Assembly: GCF_016801025.1 (NCBI RefSeq)
Contig: NZ_CP068983.1
Coordinates: 4,565,546 to 4,629,545, forward strand
Source of the DNA: Paradevosia shaoguanensis
GTDB lineage: Bacteria > Pseudomonadota > Alphaproteobacteria > Rhizobiales > Devosiaceae
Length of the DNA: 64,000 bases
Direction of reading: 5' to 3'
Shown here: piece by piece, positions 26,347 through 33,953 of the stretch
Numbering within the stretch: the first letter of the stretch is position 1
Layout: every line of letters starts with the position of its first letter
Notes under the pieces: model-generated
Databases searched by the model: none
What the model was told of the DNA's origin: nothing
Seen by the model: the letters and a program-made list of their open reading frames with translations, nothing else
Made by a program: the position numbers and the translations under genes

Positions 26347-27309
26347 TTACCTGGCCAGCGCCGCCAGATCGTTGCGGCTGAGCCAGAACACCTCGCCGTC
26401 ACTGTTGGCCGTGTCGAGCCAGAGGAACGGCGTTTCGGGGTAAGCGGCGTCGAGGACATCGCGATCCTCGCCGATTTCGCAGAGCATGCCGGCGCCGGGA
26501 TTGAGGTGTGCCGCTGCGCCAGAGAGGATGTGGTGGACGAGATCGAACCCATCCTCGCCGCCATCGAGAGCCATTGCCGGCTCATGCCGGTATTCGGGCG
26601 GCAGCGCATCCATCACCTCCCGCCCGACATAGGGTGGGTTGGTGATGATGAGGTCATAGGTTCGTCCTGCCACGGGCGCGTAGAGATTGCCCTCGAGCAG
26701 CGTCACCCGGTTGCCCAGTCCGTGATCGGCCACATTCTCGGCTGCCAGCGAGAGCGCTTCGGGCGAGAGATCGACCGCATCCACGCGCGCATTGGGGAAA
26801 GCATAGGCCGCCATGATCGCCAGCGAGCCGCCGCCGGTGCAGAGATCAAGCACGCTTTCGACCGCTTCCGGATCTGCCACGAGCGCCATCTGATCGCCCT
26901 CGCCATTGAAGAACGGCGATTGCAGCAATTCGGCGATGAAGGAGCGCGGCACCAGTGCGCGGGCGTCGCTCCTGAACGGCACGCCGTGGAGATAGGCCTT
27001 GCCCGTCAGGTACGCGGTCGGCACCCGCTGTTCGACCCGCAGCGCAATGCGCTCGCCAAGCAGGTGCTTTTCGCGCTCGGTCAGCCGGGCATCAGCGAAG
27101 GGATTGAAGTCGTCGATCGGCAGCGACAGGCTTTCGAGGATTAGAAACGCCGCTTCATCGAGCGCGCCGCCCGCACCATGCCCGAAGGAAAGCTCGGCGC
27201 GCTCGAAGACGCTGATCGCGTAGCGGAGCACGTCGCGGAGCGTAGAAAGCTCAAGGATTTCCTTGCGCGGATTGGCGGGCGGCAATTGCGGAAGCGGCTG
27301 TGTTTTCAT
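26347..27309 (-). CDS. prmB: ribosomal protein uL3 glutamine N5-methyltransferase
   Basis: 320 residues. An N-terminal helical domain is followed by a class I SAM methyltransferase core (VLDLCTGGGSLAIMAA) and the catalytic NPPYVG motif for glutamine-amide methylation. The phrase YVGREVMDALPPEYRHEPAMALDGG is the PrmB rather than PrmC style. PrmB modifies L3 during 50S assembly. It is convergent with the VOC gene and is the last clear chromosomal gene before the accessory region. Confidence 0.93.
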   Translation of the reverse strand: MKTQPLPQLPPANPRKEILELSTLRDVLRYAISVFERAELSFGHGAGGALDEAAFLILESLSLPIDDFNPFADARLTEREKHLLGERIALRVEQRVPTAYLTGKAYLHGVPFRSDARALVPRSFIAELLQSPFFNGEGDQMALVADPEAVESVLDLCTGGGSLAIMAAYAFPNARVDAVDLSPEALSLAAENVADHGLGNRVTLLEGNLYAPVAGRTYDLIITNPPYVGREVMDALPPEYRHEPAMALDGGEDGFDLVHHILSGAAAHLNPGAGMLCEIGEDRDVLDAAYPETPFLWLDTANSDGEVFWLSRNDLAALAR

Positions 27310-27437
27310 GCCTGCTCGATATGACGCCTAACCGAAAGTGGCAAGTGATCCGAGCATCGGAGTGTTACAACACCGTTTCTCGCAGGTGTCATAGTGAGCC
27401 CGGTCTCGTTTTGAGACTGCCACCAGTGGAGTACACG

Positions 27438-28613
27438 ATGAGTTTCAGCCTGCCAGCTATTGCTTCCACCGGTTCCGCCAACGGCATCGCCACGTGGATA
27501 TGCGGTGAAGGCCCTGCTCCCGACTGGGTAGCCGAACGGATGCCCGGCGAGTTCGAACCGAACGGAACATTCATCATTGAGGCAACGCCCGGTCAGATGC
27601 GTGTCCACCCAGGGAATGTCATCATTCGACTAGGTGCGGATATTTGGGTACAACCAGCCGATGAGGCCGGTCATTTTATTGAGAGCCTGAAGCTAAGCGC
27701 TGTCAGGGAAATTACCAACGTCGGGCCGGGAAAAATCCATCAATTTGGAGAAAGGCGAACGAAGCCCTCGTCAAGGCGAAGTGCTGCCGGTCGCCATCAG
27801 ATACGATTTCACCCACCGATCGGCTCACAACCCTCGATTGAATGGATACATCTGGAGCGCCTTTCGGTTGATAGCATCTATCAGAGGTCAACTGACAATG
27901 TGGCATCGGAACGCCTTATCGCCAGCATTGCTGCGAAATTTGATTGGCGCCTCTGCGCACCTCTAGTCGTTTCGCGCCGATCCGACGACGTCTTGGCGAT
28001 CATTGATGGGCAACACCGCTGGATGGCGGCCCAGAGACGAGGTGACATCCTTCAACTCCCATGCTGCATTTTCAGATATGGAAGCAGAGAGGAGGAGGCG
28101 AGGATGTTCATCCTAGCAAACCGGGCAAGAAAGCCGATGAATAGGCTTGACGACTACTACGCGGCGCTTGCTGCCGCTGATGAAGATGCCCTGGAGATTC
28201 GACAACTCGTTACTGACGCCGGCCTGCAGATTGCAAGAAATACATCATCGACAGCATGGAAAGCTGGAGAGATTGCCTTCACATCCTCCATCGCACAGGC
28301 AATTCGACGGCACGGAATCCCAATCACATCCGCGGTTTTGACTAATATGGCCGAAGCCTTTTCAGGGCAGAAGCTAACCCATGGAGGCGCGATTTTCGGA
28401 GCTTTGATCAAACTGATGTCAGGTGCCGGGCCAGATTTCGATCCCGACATCCTCCTCGATACGCTCCAGTCCCGCACGGCCGACGAATGGGGGAAACGGG
28501 CCCAAGGGCTACACGGCGGCGCTGCGAGGGCTCGCGCCCTACATGAGGTGCTGCTTGCGTCCTATCAACAGCACGTCGAAAGCCATCGTGGTACGACAGA
28601 GGCAATCCAATAG
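27438..28613 (+). CDS. ParB/DndB-like DGQHR-motif protein
   Basis: About 391 residues, starting MSFSLPAIAS. The middle (residues about 165-225) holds a ParB/sulfiredoxin-like domain with VSRRSDDVLAIIDGQHRWMA, the DGQHR motif that DndB and ParB-type proteins use to bind nucleotide or DNA. The N-terminal part (residues about 30-80) reads FIIEATPGQMRVHPGNVII, like small phage PGDW-type domains. The rest is helical. Base composition is lower in GC than prmB, suggesting transfer. It lies between prmB and the attachment site of the ICE, with no partner gene; function unknown. Confidence 0.7.
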   Translation: MSFSLPAIASTGSANGIATWICGEGPAPDWVAERMPGEFEPNGTFIIEATPGQMRVHPGNVIIRLGADIWVQPADEAGHFIESLKLSAVREITNVGPGKIHQFGERRTKPSSRRSAAGRHQIRFHPPIGSQPSIEWIHLERLSVDSIYQRSTDNVASERLIASIAAKFDWRLCAPLVVSRRSDDVLAIIDGQHRWMAAQRRGDILQLPCCIFRYGSREEEARMFILANRARKPMNRLDDYYAALAAADEDALEIRQLVTDAGLQIARNTSSTAWKAGEIAFTSSIAQAIRRHGIPITSAVLTNMAEAFSGQKLTHGGAIFGALIKLMSGAGPDFDPDILLDTLQSRTADEWGKRAQGLHGGAARARALHEVLLASYQQHVESHRGTTEAIQ

Positions 28614-28625
28614 CTCGCAACATCA

Positions 28626-28657
28626 CCGCTAGCAGAGCGGATAACCTCTGCTGGCGG
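28626..28657 (+). terminator. strong hairpin after the DGQHR gene
   Basis: Arms of 12 bp with one mismatch (ccgctagcagag, loop cggataac, ctctgctggcgg) begin 13 bases past the stop codon. There is no T-run, so termination may be factor-dependent; it could also protect the mRNA end. Confidence 0.5.
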
Positions 28658-28691
28658 AGCCCGCACACTCCGTTCGCACTCGAGGACTACC

Positions 28692-28706
28692 TCACTCCCA
28701 CTCGAT
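28692..28706 (-). other. guaA 3'-end attachment core, distal ICE att site
   Basis: Read on the minus strand, this is ATCGAGTGGGAGTGA, codons I-E-W-E-stop, the conserved end of GMP synthase (preceded by AAAATA). GAGTGGGA is the known core of islands that integrate into guaA. There is no guaA here, so this is the repeat copy left at the far end of the island; guaA itself and an integrase gene should lie beyond the right edge. Orientation places the element to the right of this site. No search for the second copy was possible within the window. Confidence 0.75.
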
Positions 28707-28738
28707 TATTTTGAGATAACCTACTGAGTTGAAAAATA

Positions 28739-28760
28739 ATGCGAAAATATTTTTTCGCAT
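28739..28760. repeat. AT-rich 9-4-9 palindrome beside the att core
   Basis: Perfect inverted repeat atgcgaaaa-tatt-ttttcgcat, 33 bases inside the element from the guaA core, in a locally AT-rich strip (28700-28800). Possible arm-type integrase/excisionase site or a terminator for the leftward toxin-antitoxin transcript. The whole 28614-28966 region has no gene; apart from the hairpin, att core and this palindrome I see nothing else in it. Confidence 0.5.
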
Positions 28761-28966
28761 GTCGAGATACCGTCAAGCCTACCGTCAGAAAAGTTCGATC
28801 TTGAAATTATTGAGCTTTTTGGGCTGGCGATGAAGTTCGACATTTCGTCATCTATCGCTGGAGACGGGAACTGCCAGCAGTTTGGCATCGACTCGGAGAA
28901 TGTGCTCGATGAAACAGGATTATACCGTCACGGTGCTTCGTTAGCTATCCTCAAGAGCTGCCGCAC

Positions 28967-29497
28967 CTAACCAAAACCCGCGACAACGGTTTCGATGGGC
29001 AGGAACAGCGTTCGGCTGTCCTCGGGATACTCTATGAACTCCGCACAGCGCAGATAGAAGCGTTTGGCCGCTTCATCCTTCGCTTGGACAAGCACGGCCC
29101 CTATGCCGATGCTTTGCGAGGCGACTGCAATCCGCCGCAGCGCGTCCGACAAAAGGTCCATACCGAGGCCCTTGCCCGCATGGTCGAGGCTAACGGCGAG
29201 CCGCCCGATAATCGAAACCGGAATCAGGTCGGGCGCGTTACGCCGCATCTTGCCGGGAGCCGCGCTGCGTTCAACCGATCCGGCCGAGATACAGAAGTAG
29301 CCGACGACCCGATTGCCTGCGCACACGACATAGGTGCGCGAGAACCGGCTTTCGTTCTTCAAGGCGCGATGGCGCAGCCAGTCGTTCAGGACAGGCTCGC
29401 CGCAGTCGAACGCCGAAAGATCATGCTCTGTCGTCAGAGGTATGGGGGCAGACAGTCGCAATTCAGGATGGTCCGGCGTGTCGTCTATTTCTGCCAT
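28967..29497 (-). CDS. GNAT-family toxin, TacT type
   Basis: 176 residues. GNAT acetyltransferase core with the acetyl-CoA loop region HAGKGLGMDLLSDALRRI. The opening PEIRL-like stretch and LSAFDCGEPVLNDWLRHRA are typical of TacT/AtaT toxins, which acetylate aminoacyl-tRNA and stop translation. It overlaps the upstream DUF1778 gene by 13 bases, the standard antitoxin-toxin arrangement. It probably stabilises the element. The residues FYLRCAEF carry the catalytic tyrosine seen in such toxins. Confidence 0.9.
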   Translation of the reverse strand: MAEIDDTPDHPELRLSAPIPLTTEHDLSAFDCGEPVLNDWLRHRALKNESRFSRTYVVCAGNRVVGYFCISAGSVERSAAPGKMRRNAPDLIPVSIIGRLAVSLDHAGKGLGMDLLSDALRRIAVASQSIGIGAVLVQAKDEAAKRFYLRCAEFIEYPEDSRTLFLPIETVVAGFG

Positions 29498-29826
29498 GCC
29501 GGGGTCCGACGCAGCAACGCCTTGAGCTTCGGTCCCGGCGCAGGCGGGTTGTCGAGCGCCTGCATGAAGGCGTCGTAGCGTTCGGAGTCTAGCGTGAACA
29601 AACGCTGGTCGAGCAGCACATCCACCGCTTGCCGCCGTGCGCTTTCCACCATGAACTCGGTGCGCGTCTTGCCGAGGACTGCCGCAGCATCGTCAATGAG
29701 CTGGCGCGTGCCGGTTTCGATACGCAGATTGATGCTACCCTTGGTGTCGGTCGCAGAGGCGCGCACGGCGACGGCAGCGGTCGCAGAGCGGGAAGATTCG
29801 GAAGGGGCGAGACGTGTTTTTGCCAT
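29485..29826 (-). CDS. DUF1778 antitoxin, TacA type
   Basis: 113 residues, starting MAKTRLAPSES. The centre is a ribbon-helix-helix DNA-binding domain (GSINLRIETGTRQLIDDAAAVLGKTRTEFMVESARRQAVD), and the C-terminus (ALDNPPAPGPKLKALLRRTP) is the part that wraps the GNAT toxin. The N-terminal Ala/Ser-rich extension of about 30 residues is longer than in most DUF1778 proteins. It heads the toxin operon and should repress its own promoter, which lies directly in front. Confidence 0.88.
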   Translation of the reverse strand: MAKTRLAPSESSRSATAAVAVRASATDTKGSINLRIETGTRQLIDDAAAVLGKTRTEFMVESARRQAVDVLLDQRLFTLDSERYDAFMQALDNPPAPGPKLKALLRRTPAWQK

Positions 29827-29832
29827 GATCGG

Positions 29833-29861
29833 AATATGGGAGGTTGTATCCACACTGTCAA
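29833..29861 (-). promoter_or_regulatory. probable promoter of the toxin-antitoxin pair
   Basis: On the minus strand: -35 TTGACA (29861-29856), 17-bp spacer, -10 CATATT (29838-29833). The -10 ends six bases before the antitoxin ATG (29826), so the transcript would start at or very near the start codon, a leaderless mRNA. There is no Shine-Dalgarno sequence in front of the ATG. Confidence 0.6.
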
Positions 29862-30277
29862 TACGAACGATTGTAAGAAAGGTGGGTTTTGTCCTTCGAG
29901 CGGGGCGCTCGGCTTCGCCCAGAACCACGCCTTTGGCGCGTTTCGCAGTTCGGCTTCAAACCCTAACGCATGGCTGTGGCTCTTTACAAAAGCTGTCCCG
30001 GCGCCAGAGCACCGGGGCTTTGTCACTGGCGGCCCTGCGGCTCTCTACAGCGCAATGTGGTAGCGCGTTCGCCTCCGGCCGGCGCACCGGGCGAAGATAA
30101 CAACTACGTCTACGCTATAGCCCTATAAAATCGAGCGGAAGTTCGATTGTGACTGGCTTAGTAATATCCATATAGAACATACTGAGAACATATGCTAGCC
30201 TAAATGAGAGCGGTCGAGTTTTCCATCCGATTAACGCTCACAAAACTGGCTGTAGGTCGGCGCGTTGGGGGGATGCC
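29862..30277. other. intergenic region with promoter of the RloC-like gene
   Basis: About 416 bp with no convincing gene. The first half (29880-30110) is GC-rich, with short translatable frames but no recognisable protein; it looks like ICE spacer DNA. The second half (30111-30277) is AT-rich, with two direct copies of gaacata at 30174-30196 and TATA-like strings around 30120-30180, and should hold the promoter of the downstream ATPase gene. The start of that gene is a GTG with GGGGGG upstream. Confidence 0.45.
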
Positions 30278-32572
30278 GTGACGGTTGAACGTTTTCAGTT
30301 GCTTCGCAATGTCGGCCAGTTTGATTCCGTCAACGCCGGCGCGCAAATTGCGCTGACGCCGTTGACACTGGTTTATGCCGAGAACGGGCGCGGCAAAACC
30401 ACGCTTGCCGCCATCCTCCGGTCGCTCAGCATTGGCGACGCCGCGCTAATCGAGGACCGGCATAGGCTTGGTGCTGCCCATCCACCGCATGTCGTCCTTA
30501 CCGTTGGCGGCAATCAGGTCATTTATCAGAATGGTGCATGGGTTGCGCCGTTGCCGCGTGTCGCGGTGTTCGACGACGCTTTTGTGTCCGCAAATGTCTG
30601 TTCCGGCATCGAGATCGAAAGCTCGCACCGCCAGAACCTACATGAGCTGATCCTTGGTGCGCGGGGCGTCGCACTCAACACGGAACTGCAACGTTATGTA
30701 GCCGCGATTGAGCAGCATAATCGCGATCTACGCACACGCGAGGCGGCGATCCCCGCCGCCCAGCGCGCTGGCCTAACCGTGGACGCCTTTTGCGACTTGC
30801 CAGCCGATGACGTCATCGACGCGCGGGTTCAGGACGCCGAGCGCAACCTTGCCGCTGCGCAGGCTGCCGACGCCATACGTCAACGTGATTCGTTCCTGCC
30901 GCTATCATTGCCGGGCTTCGATCTTACTGCCGTCGCGGAGGTGCTGGCGCACACGCTACCGGACGTGCAGGCTGAGACAGCCGCGCGGGTGCGGGTGCAT
31001 TTGCAGAGGCTCGGACGCGGTGGCGAGGCATGGATCGGCGAAGGCATGTCGCGCATCTCGGGCGCAAGCGAAGGGCAGGATGGCGACGCCTGCCCATTCT
31101 GCGCACAAGACCTCGCGGGCTCGCCGCTTATTCGCCACTACGAGGTATATTTCAGCGACGCCTACAACGGGCTGAAATCCGCCATTATCGACACAGGCAA
31201 GGGAATCGCCGACTCACACAGCGGCGAGATTCAGGCGGCGTTTGAGCGCGCGGTGCGCGTCGCGGTGCAGACCCGCGATTTCTGGCGCGGCTTCATGGAC
31301 GTGCCTGACATCAACGTGGACACCGCCGCCATTCTGCGCAACTGGACGGCGGCGCGCGATGCAGTGTTGACGACACTGCGAGCCAAGGCGGCGGCACCCC
31401 TTGAAGCGATGACTCTGCCAGCCGAAGCCACCGCCGCAGTCGAGGCATTCGCACGCGACGCCGAGGCGATTGACGCCGTGTCCGCCACGCTGGCCGTCTG
31501 CAATGGCCAGATCGCTCTGGTCAAAGAACAGGCCGCCGTGGCCAATGCCGCCACGCTCACCGCCGACCTTGCCCGGTTGCAGGCGGTCAAGGCTCGCCAT
31601 ATGCCGCCGCTCAATGCCGCCTGCGATGCCTATGCTGCGGAGAAGGAGGCTAAGGCCGAATCCGAGCGTTTGCGTACTGCGGCAAGGGCTGCACTCGACC
31701 AGTATCGCACCACCATTTTCCCAGCTTACGAGCGGTCGATCAACGACTCCCTTGGCCGCTTCAATGCCGGTTTCCGGCTGGGCGCGGTAGGCTCGATCAA
31801 TACGCGAGCAGGATCATCTGCCAGCTATAGCGTCGTCATCAATAACGTCGCGGTCGGGCTGACCGCCAATGGCGGGCCATCCTTCCGCACAACCCTTAGC
31901 GCGGGCGACCGCAACACGCTGGCGCTGGCGTTCTTTTTTGCCTCGCTGGAGCAAGACTCCAATCTTGCCGACAAGATCGTGGTCATAGACGACCCGATGA
32001 CCAGCCTTGATGAGCATCGCTCGCTTGCGACGATCCTCGAACTGCGTGCTCTGGTAGGCCGCGTGCGTCAGGTTATTGTCCTGTCGCACTCCAAACCGTT
32101 CCTGTGCCAAATGTGGGAAGGAGCGGACAGGCAAACGCGCTCTGCGTTGCGGATCAGTCGCGACGGCAACGGTTCCACACTGGCCGTGTGGGACGTGCAT
32201 CAGGATTGCATCACCGAACACGACAAGCGGCACGCTTTGGTAAGCGCCTATATTCAGTCCGCCAATGCAGCGAACGAACGCGCCGTCGCCGAGGCTCTCC
32301 GGCCGATCCTCGAAGCCTATATGCGTATTGCCTATCCGGCACTGTTCCCACCGGGGAGCCTGCTTGGATCATTCATCAACGTATGCCGTCAACGATTTGG
32401 ACAGGCCACGGAGGTTCTGAACGCGGCTGACATTGCTGAACTGGAGCGGCTTTTGAACTATGCCAACCGTTTCCACCACGACAGCAACCGGGCATGGCAA
32501 ACGGCGGCGATCAACGATCAGGAGCTGCTCGACTATGCGCAGCGCACGCTCCGGTTCACGGCACGGCACTGA
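30278..32572 (+). CDS. RloC/PrrC-like AAA ATPase, candidate tRNA anticodon nuclease
   Basis: 764 residues, AAA_13 (PrrC family) layout. Walker A is YAENGRGKTTL at about 33-43. A CPFC pair at about 273 in a coiled-coil region resembles the zinc hook of RloC. ABC signature-like LSAGDRNTLALAFF and Walker B KIVVIDDPMTSLDEHR follow at about 545-575. The C-terminus has RPILEAYMR and YANRFHHDSN, an Arg-x3-Glu pair and later His that recall the PrrC/RloC nuclease triad. Such proteins cut tRNA when phage or DNA damage is sensed and often sit beside restriction systems, as here. Starts GTG. Confidence 0.78.
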   Translation: MTVERFQLLRNVGQFDSVNAGAQIALTPLTLVYAENGRGKTTLAAILRSLSIGDAALIEDRHRLGAAHPPHVVLTVGGNQVIYQNGAWVAPLPRVAVFDDAFVSANVCSGIEIESSHRQNLHELILGARGVALNTELQRYVAAIEQHNRDLRTREAAIPAAQRAGLTVDAFCDLPADDVIDARVQDAERNLAAAQAADAIRQRDSFLPLSLPGFDLTAVAEVLAHTLPDVQAETAARVRVHLQRLGRGGEAWIGEGMSRISGASEGQDGDACPFCAQDLAGSPLIRHYEVYFSDAYNGLKSAIIDTGKGIADSHSGEIQAAFERAVRVAVQTRDFWRGFMDVPDINVDTAAILRNWTAARDAVLTTLRAKAAAPLEAMTLPAEATAAVEAFARDAEAIDAVSATLAVCNGQIALVKEQAAVANAATLTADLARLQAVKARHMPPLNAACDAYAAEKEAKAESERLRTAARAALDQYRTTIFPAYERSINDSLGRFNAGFRLGAVGSINTRAGSSASYSVVINNVAVGLTANGGPSFRTTLSAGDRNTLALAFFFASLEQDSNLADKIVVIDDPMTSLDEHRSLATILELRALVGRVRQVIVLSHSKPFLCQMWEGADRQTRSALRISRDGNGSTLAVWDVHQDCITEHDKRHALVSAYIQSANAANERAVAEALRPILEAYMRIAYPALFPPGSLLGSFINVCRQRFGQATEVLNAADIAELERLLNYANRFHHDSNRAWQTAAINDQELLDYAQRTLRFTARH

Positions 32573-32604
32573 GCGACTAAGAACCTTGGTCGCAGGCGCT
32601 TTCC

Positions 32605-32639
32605 GTATTACAAAAAAGCTCTCTTTGTTCTTGTGATAC
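32605..32639. promoter_or_regulatory. inverted repeat upstream of the methyltransferase gene
   Basis: Arms gtattacaa (32605-32613) and ttgtgatac (32631-32639) match over nine bases with one mismatch, separated by 17 bases, in the 118-bp gap before the methyltransferase. Symmetry and position suit an operator for the ribbon-helix-helix domain at the N-terminus of that protein. Inferred, not demonstrated. Confidence 0.5.
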
Positions 32640-32690
32640 AAAAACCTCCGATCTATCCTGTTCTCGTATCTGAGTCGAGAAGGGACAAGC

Positions 32691-33953
32691 ATGGGGCGGC
32701 CAAAAGCAAATAATCCACGATCAGCCATTACGCCGGTCCGTCTTACCGAGGAGGAACGTGCCTCGTTCGAGGACATGGCCGAAGGCATGGGCTTCTCCAA
32801 TGTCAGCGAATATGTTCGCTTCCTTCACAATCAGGTCCTTGCCGGCCAGCAGGCCGCTGGCCCCGATGCAGTAGAGAACTTCGGCACCCGCTTTCCCAAA
32901 CGGCTGATCCGCTCGTTCCACAAGACCGTCTTCGGCGAAATGATATGGGGCGATTCGCGCGCCTATTTGTTCAATGGCACGAAGCCGGCAAGCGTGGACC
33001 TTATAATGACTAGCCCGCCCTTTGGGTTGGTTCGGAAAAAGAGCTATGGCAACGAGGACGCCGACGAGTATTGCAACTGGTTTCGTCCTTTTGCGGAAGG
33101 CTTCAAGCGTGTTCTGAAGGACGACGGCAGTCTTGTCATCGATATTGGTGGCGCATGGGTACCGGGTCAGCCCACACGTAGCCTCTACCACTTCAAGCTG
33201 CTGGTCATGTTGGTGGAAGAATACGGCTTCCACCTATGCCAAGAGCATTATTGGTGGAATCCGGCCAAGCTGCCCACTCCCGCTGAATGGGTGAACGTGC
33301 GGCGTGTTCGCGTGAAGGACGCGGTGAACACGGTGTGGTGGCTATCTAAGACGCCATTCCCAAAGGCCAACAACCGCCGCATCCTTGCGCCCTACAGCAA
33401 GTCAATGCAGGACCTGTTGCGCAACGGCTACGTTGCCAAGCTGCGCCCGTCAGGGCACGACATTTCCAGCAAGTTTCAGAAGGATAACGGCGGCTCCGTA
33501 CCGCCCAACCTGCTCGCAATTGCCAATACCGAATCGACCAGCCGGTATCAGGAACATTGCCGCGACAACAATATCCCGATCCATCCGGCCCGTTTCCCGC
33601 CGCAGTTACCTGAGTATTTCATCCGCTTTCTCACCAACAAGGGTGACACCGTGCTTGATCCCTTCGGAGGTTCCTGCGTCACCGGCGCGGTTGCTGAGGC
33701 GTTAGAGCGGAAATGGGTCTGTTGCGAAATGTCGGAGGAATACCTGAACGGCGCGCTAGCACGCTTCACGCCACGGCCTGCGCTGTTGCTGAAAGATCGC
33801 CCCGTCACCTATGAGATCGCGCCGCCATGCGCCGTACCAGTTGACGAGGACGAAGTGCCGCTGTTCGCCGATGGCGGAGCCAAGCGTCCTCCATCGGCTA
33901 AAGATGCAGCGTCACAGCCTCAGCCCAAGCGTCGAGCCCGTGCGGCTGCGTAA
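32691..33953 (+). CDS. DNA methyltransferase (N4C/N6A, beta class) with N-terminal ribbon-helix-helix domain
   Basis: 420 residues. Catalytic motif IV is TSPPFG at about 106, and the SAM-binding motif I, LDPFGGSCVTG, lies near the C-terminus (about 322-332), the permuted beta-class order; SPPF is the N4-cytosine style. The first 50 residues (VRLTEEERASFEDMAEGMGFSNVSEYVRFL) look like a ribbon-helix-helix DNA-binding domain, unusual for this enzyme family. Inserted between the RloC-like gene and the McrC-like gene, with its 3' end overlapping the opposite-strand mcrC by 56 bases. Confidence 0.85.
   Translation: MGRPKANNPRSAITPVRLTEEERASFEDMAEGMGFSNVSEYVRFLHNQVLAGQQAAGPDAVENFGTRFPKRLIRSFHKTVFGEMIWGDSRAYLFNGTKPASVDLIMTSPPFGLVRKKSYGNEDADEYCNWFRPFAEGFKRVLKDDGSLVIDIGGAWVPGQPTRSLYHFKLLVMLVEEYGFHLCQEHYWWNPAKLPTPAEWVNVRRVRVKDAVNTVWWLSKTPFPKANNRRILAPYSKSMQDLLRNGYVAKLRPSGHDISSKFQKDNGGSVPPNLLAIANTESTSRYQEHCRDNNIPIHPARFPPQLPEYFIRFLTNKGDTVLDPFGGSCVTGAVAEALERKWVCCEMSEEYLNGALARFTPRPALLLKDRPVTYEIAPPCAVPVDEDEVPLFADGGAKRPPSAKDAASQPQPKRRARAAA

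Noticed and set aside
28800..28966. A small gene between the palindrome and the toxin gene
   Set aside because: The frames are short and interrupted, without a ribosome site or known motif; treated as non-coding.
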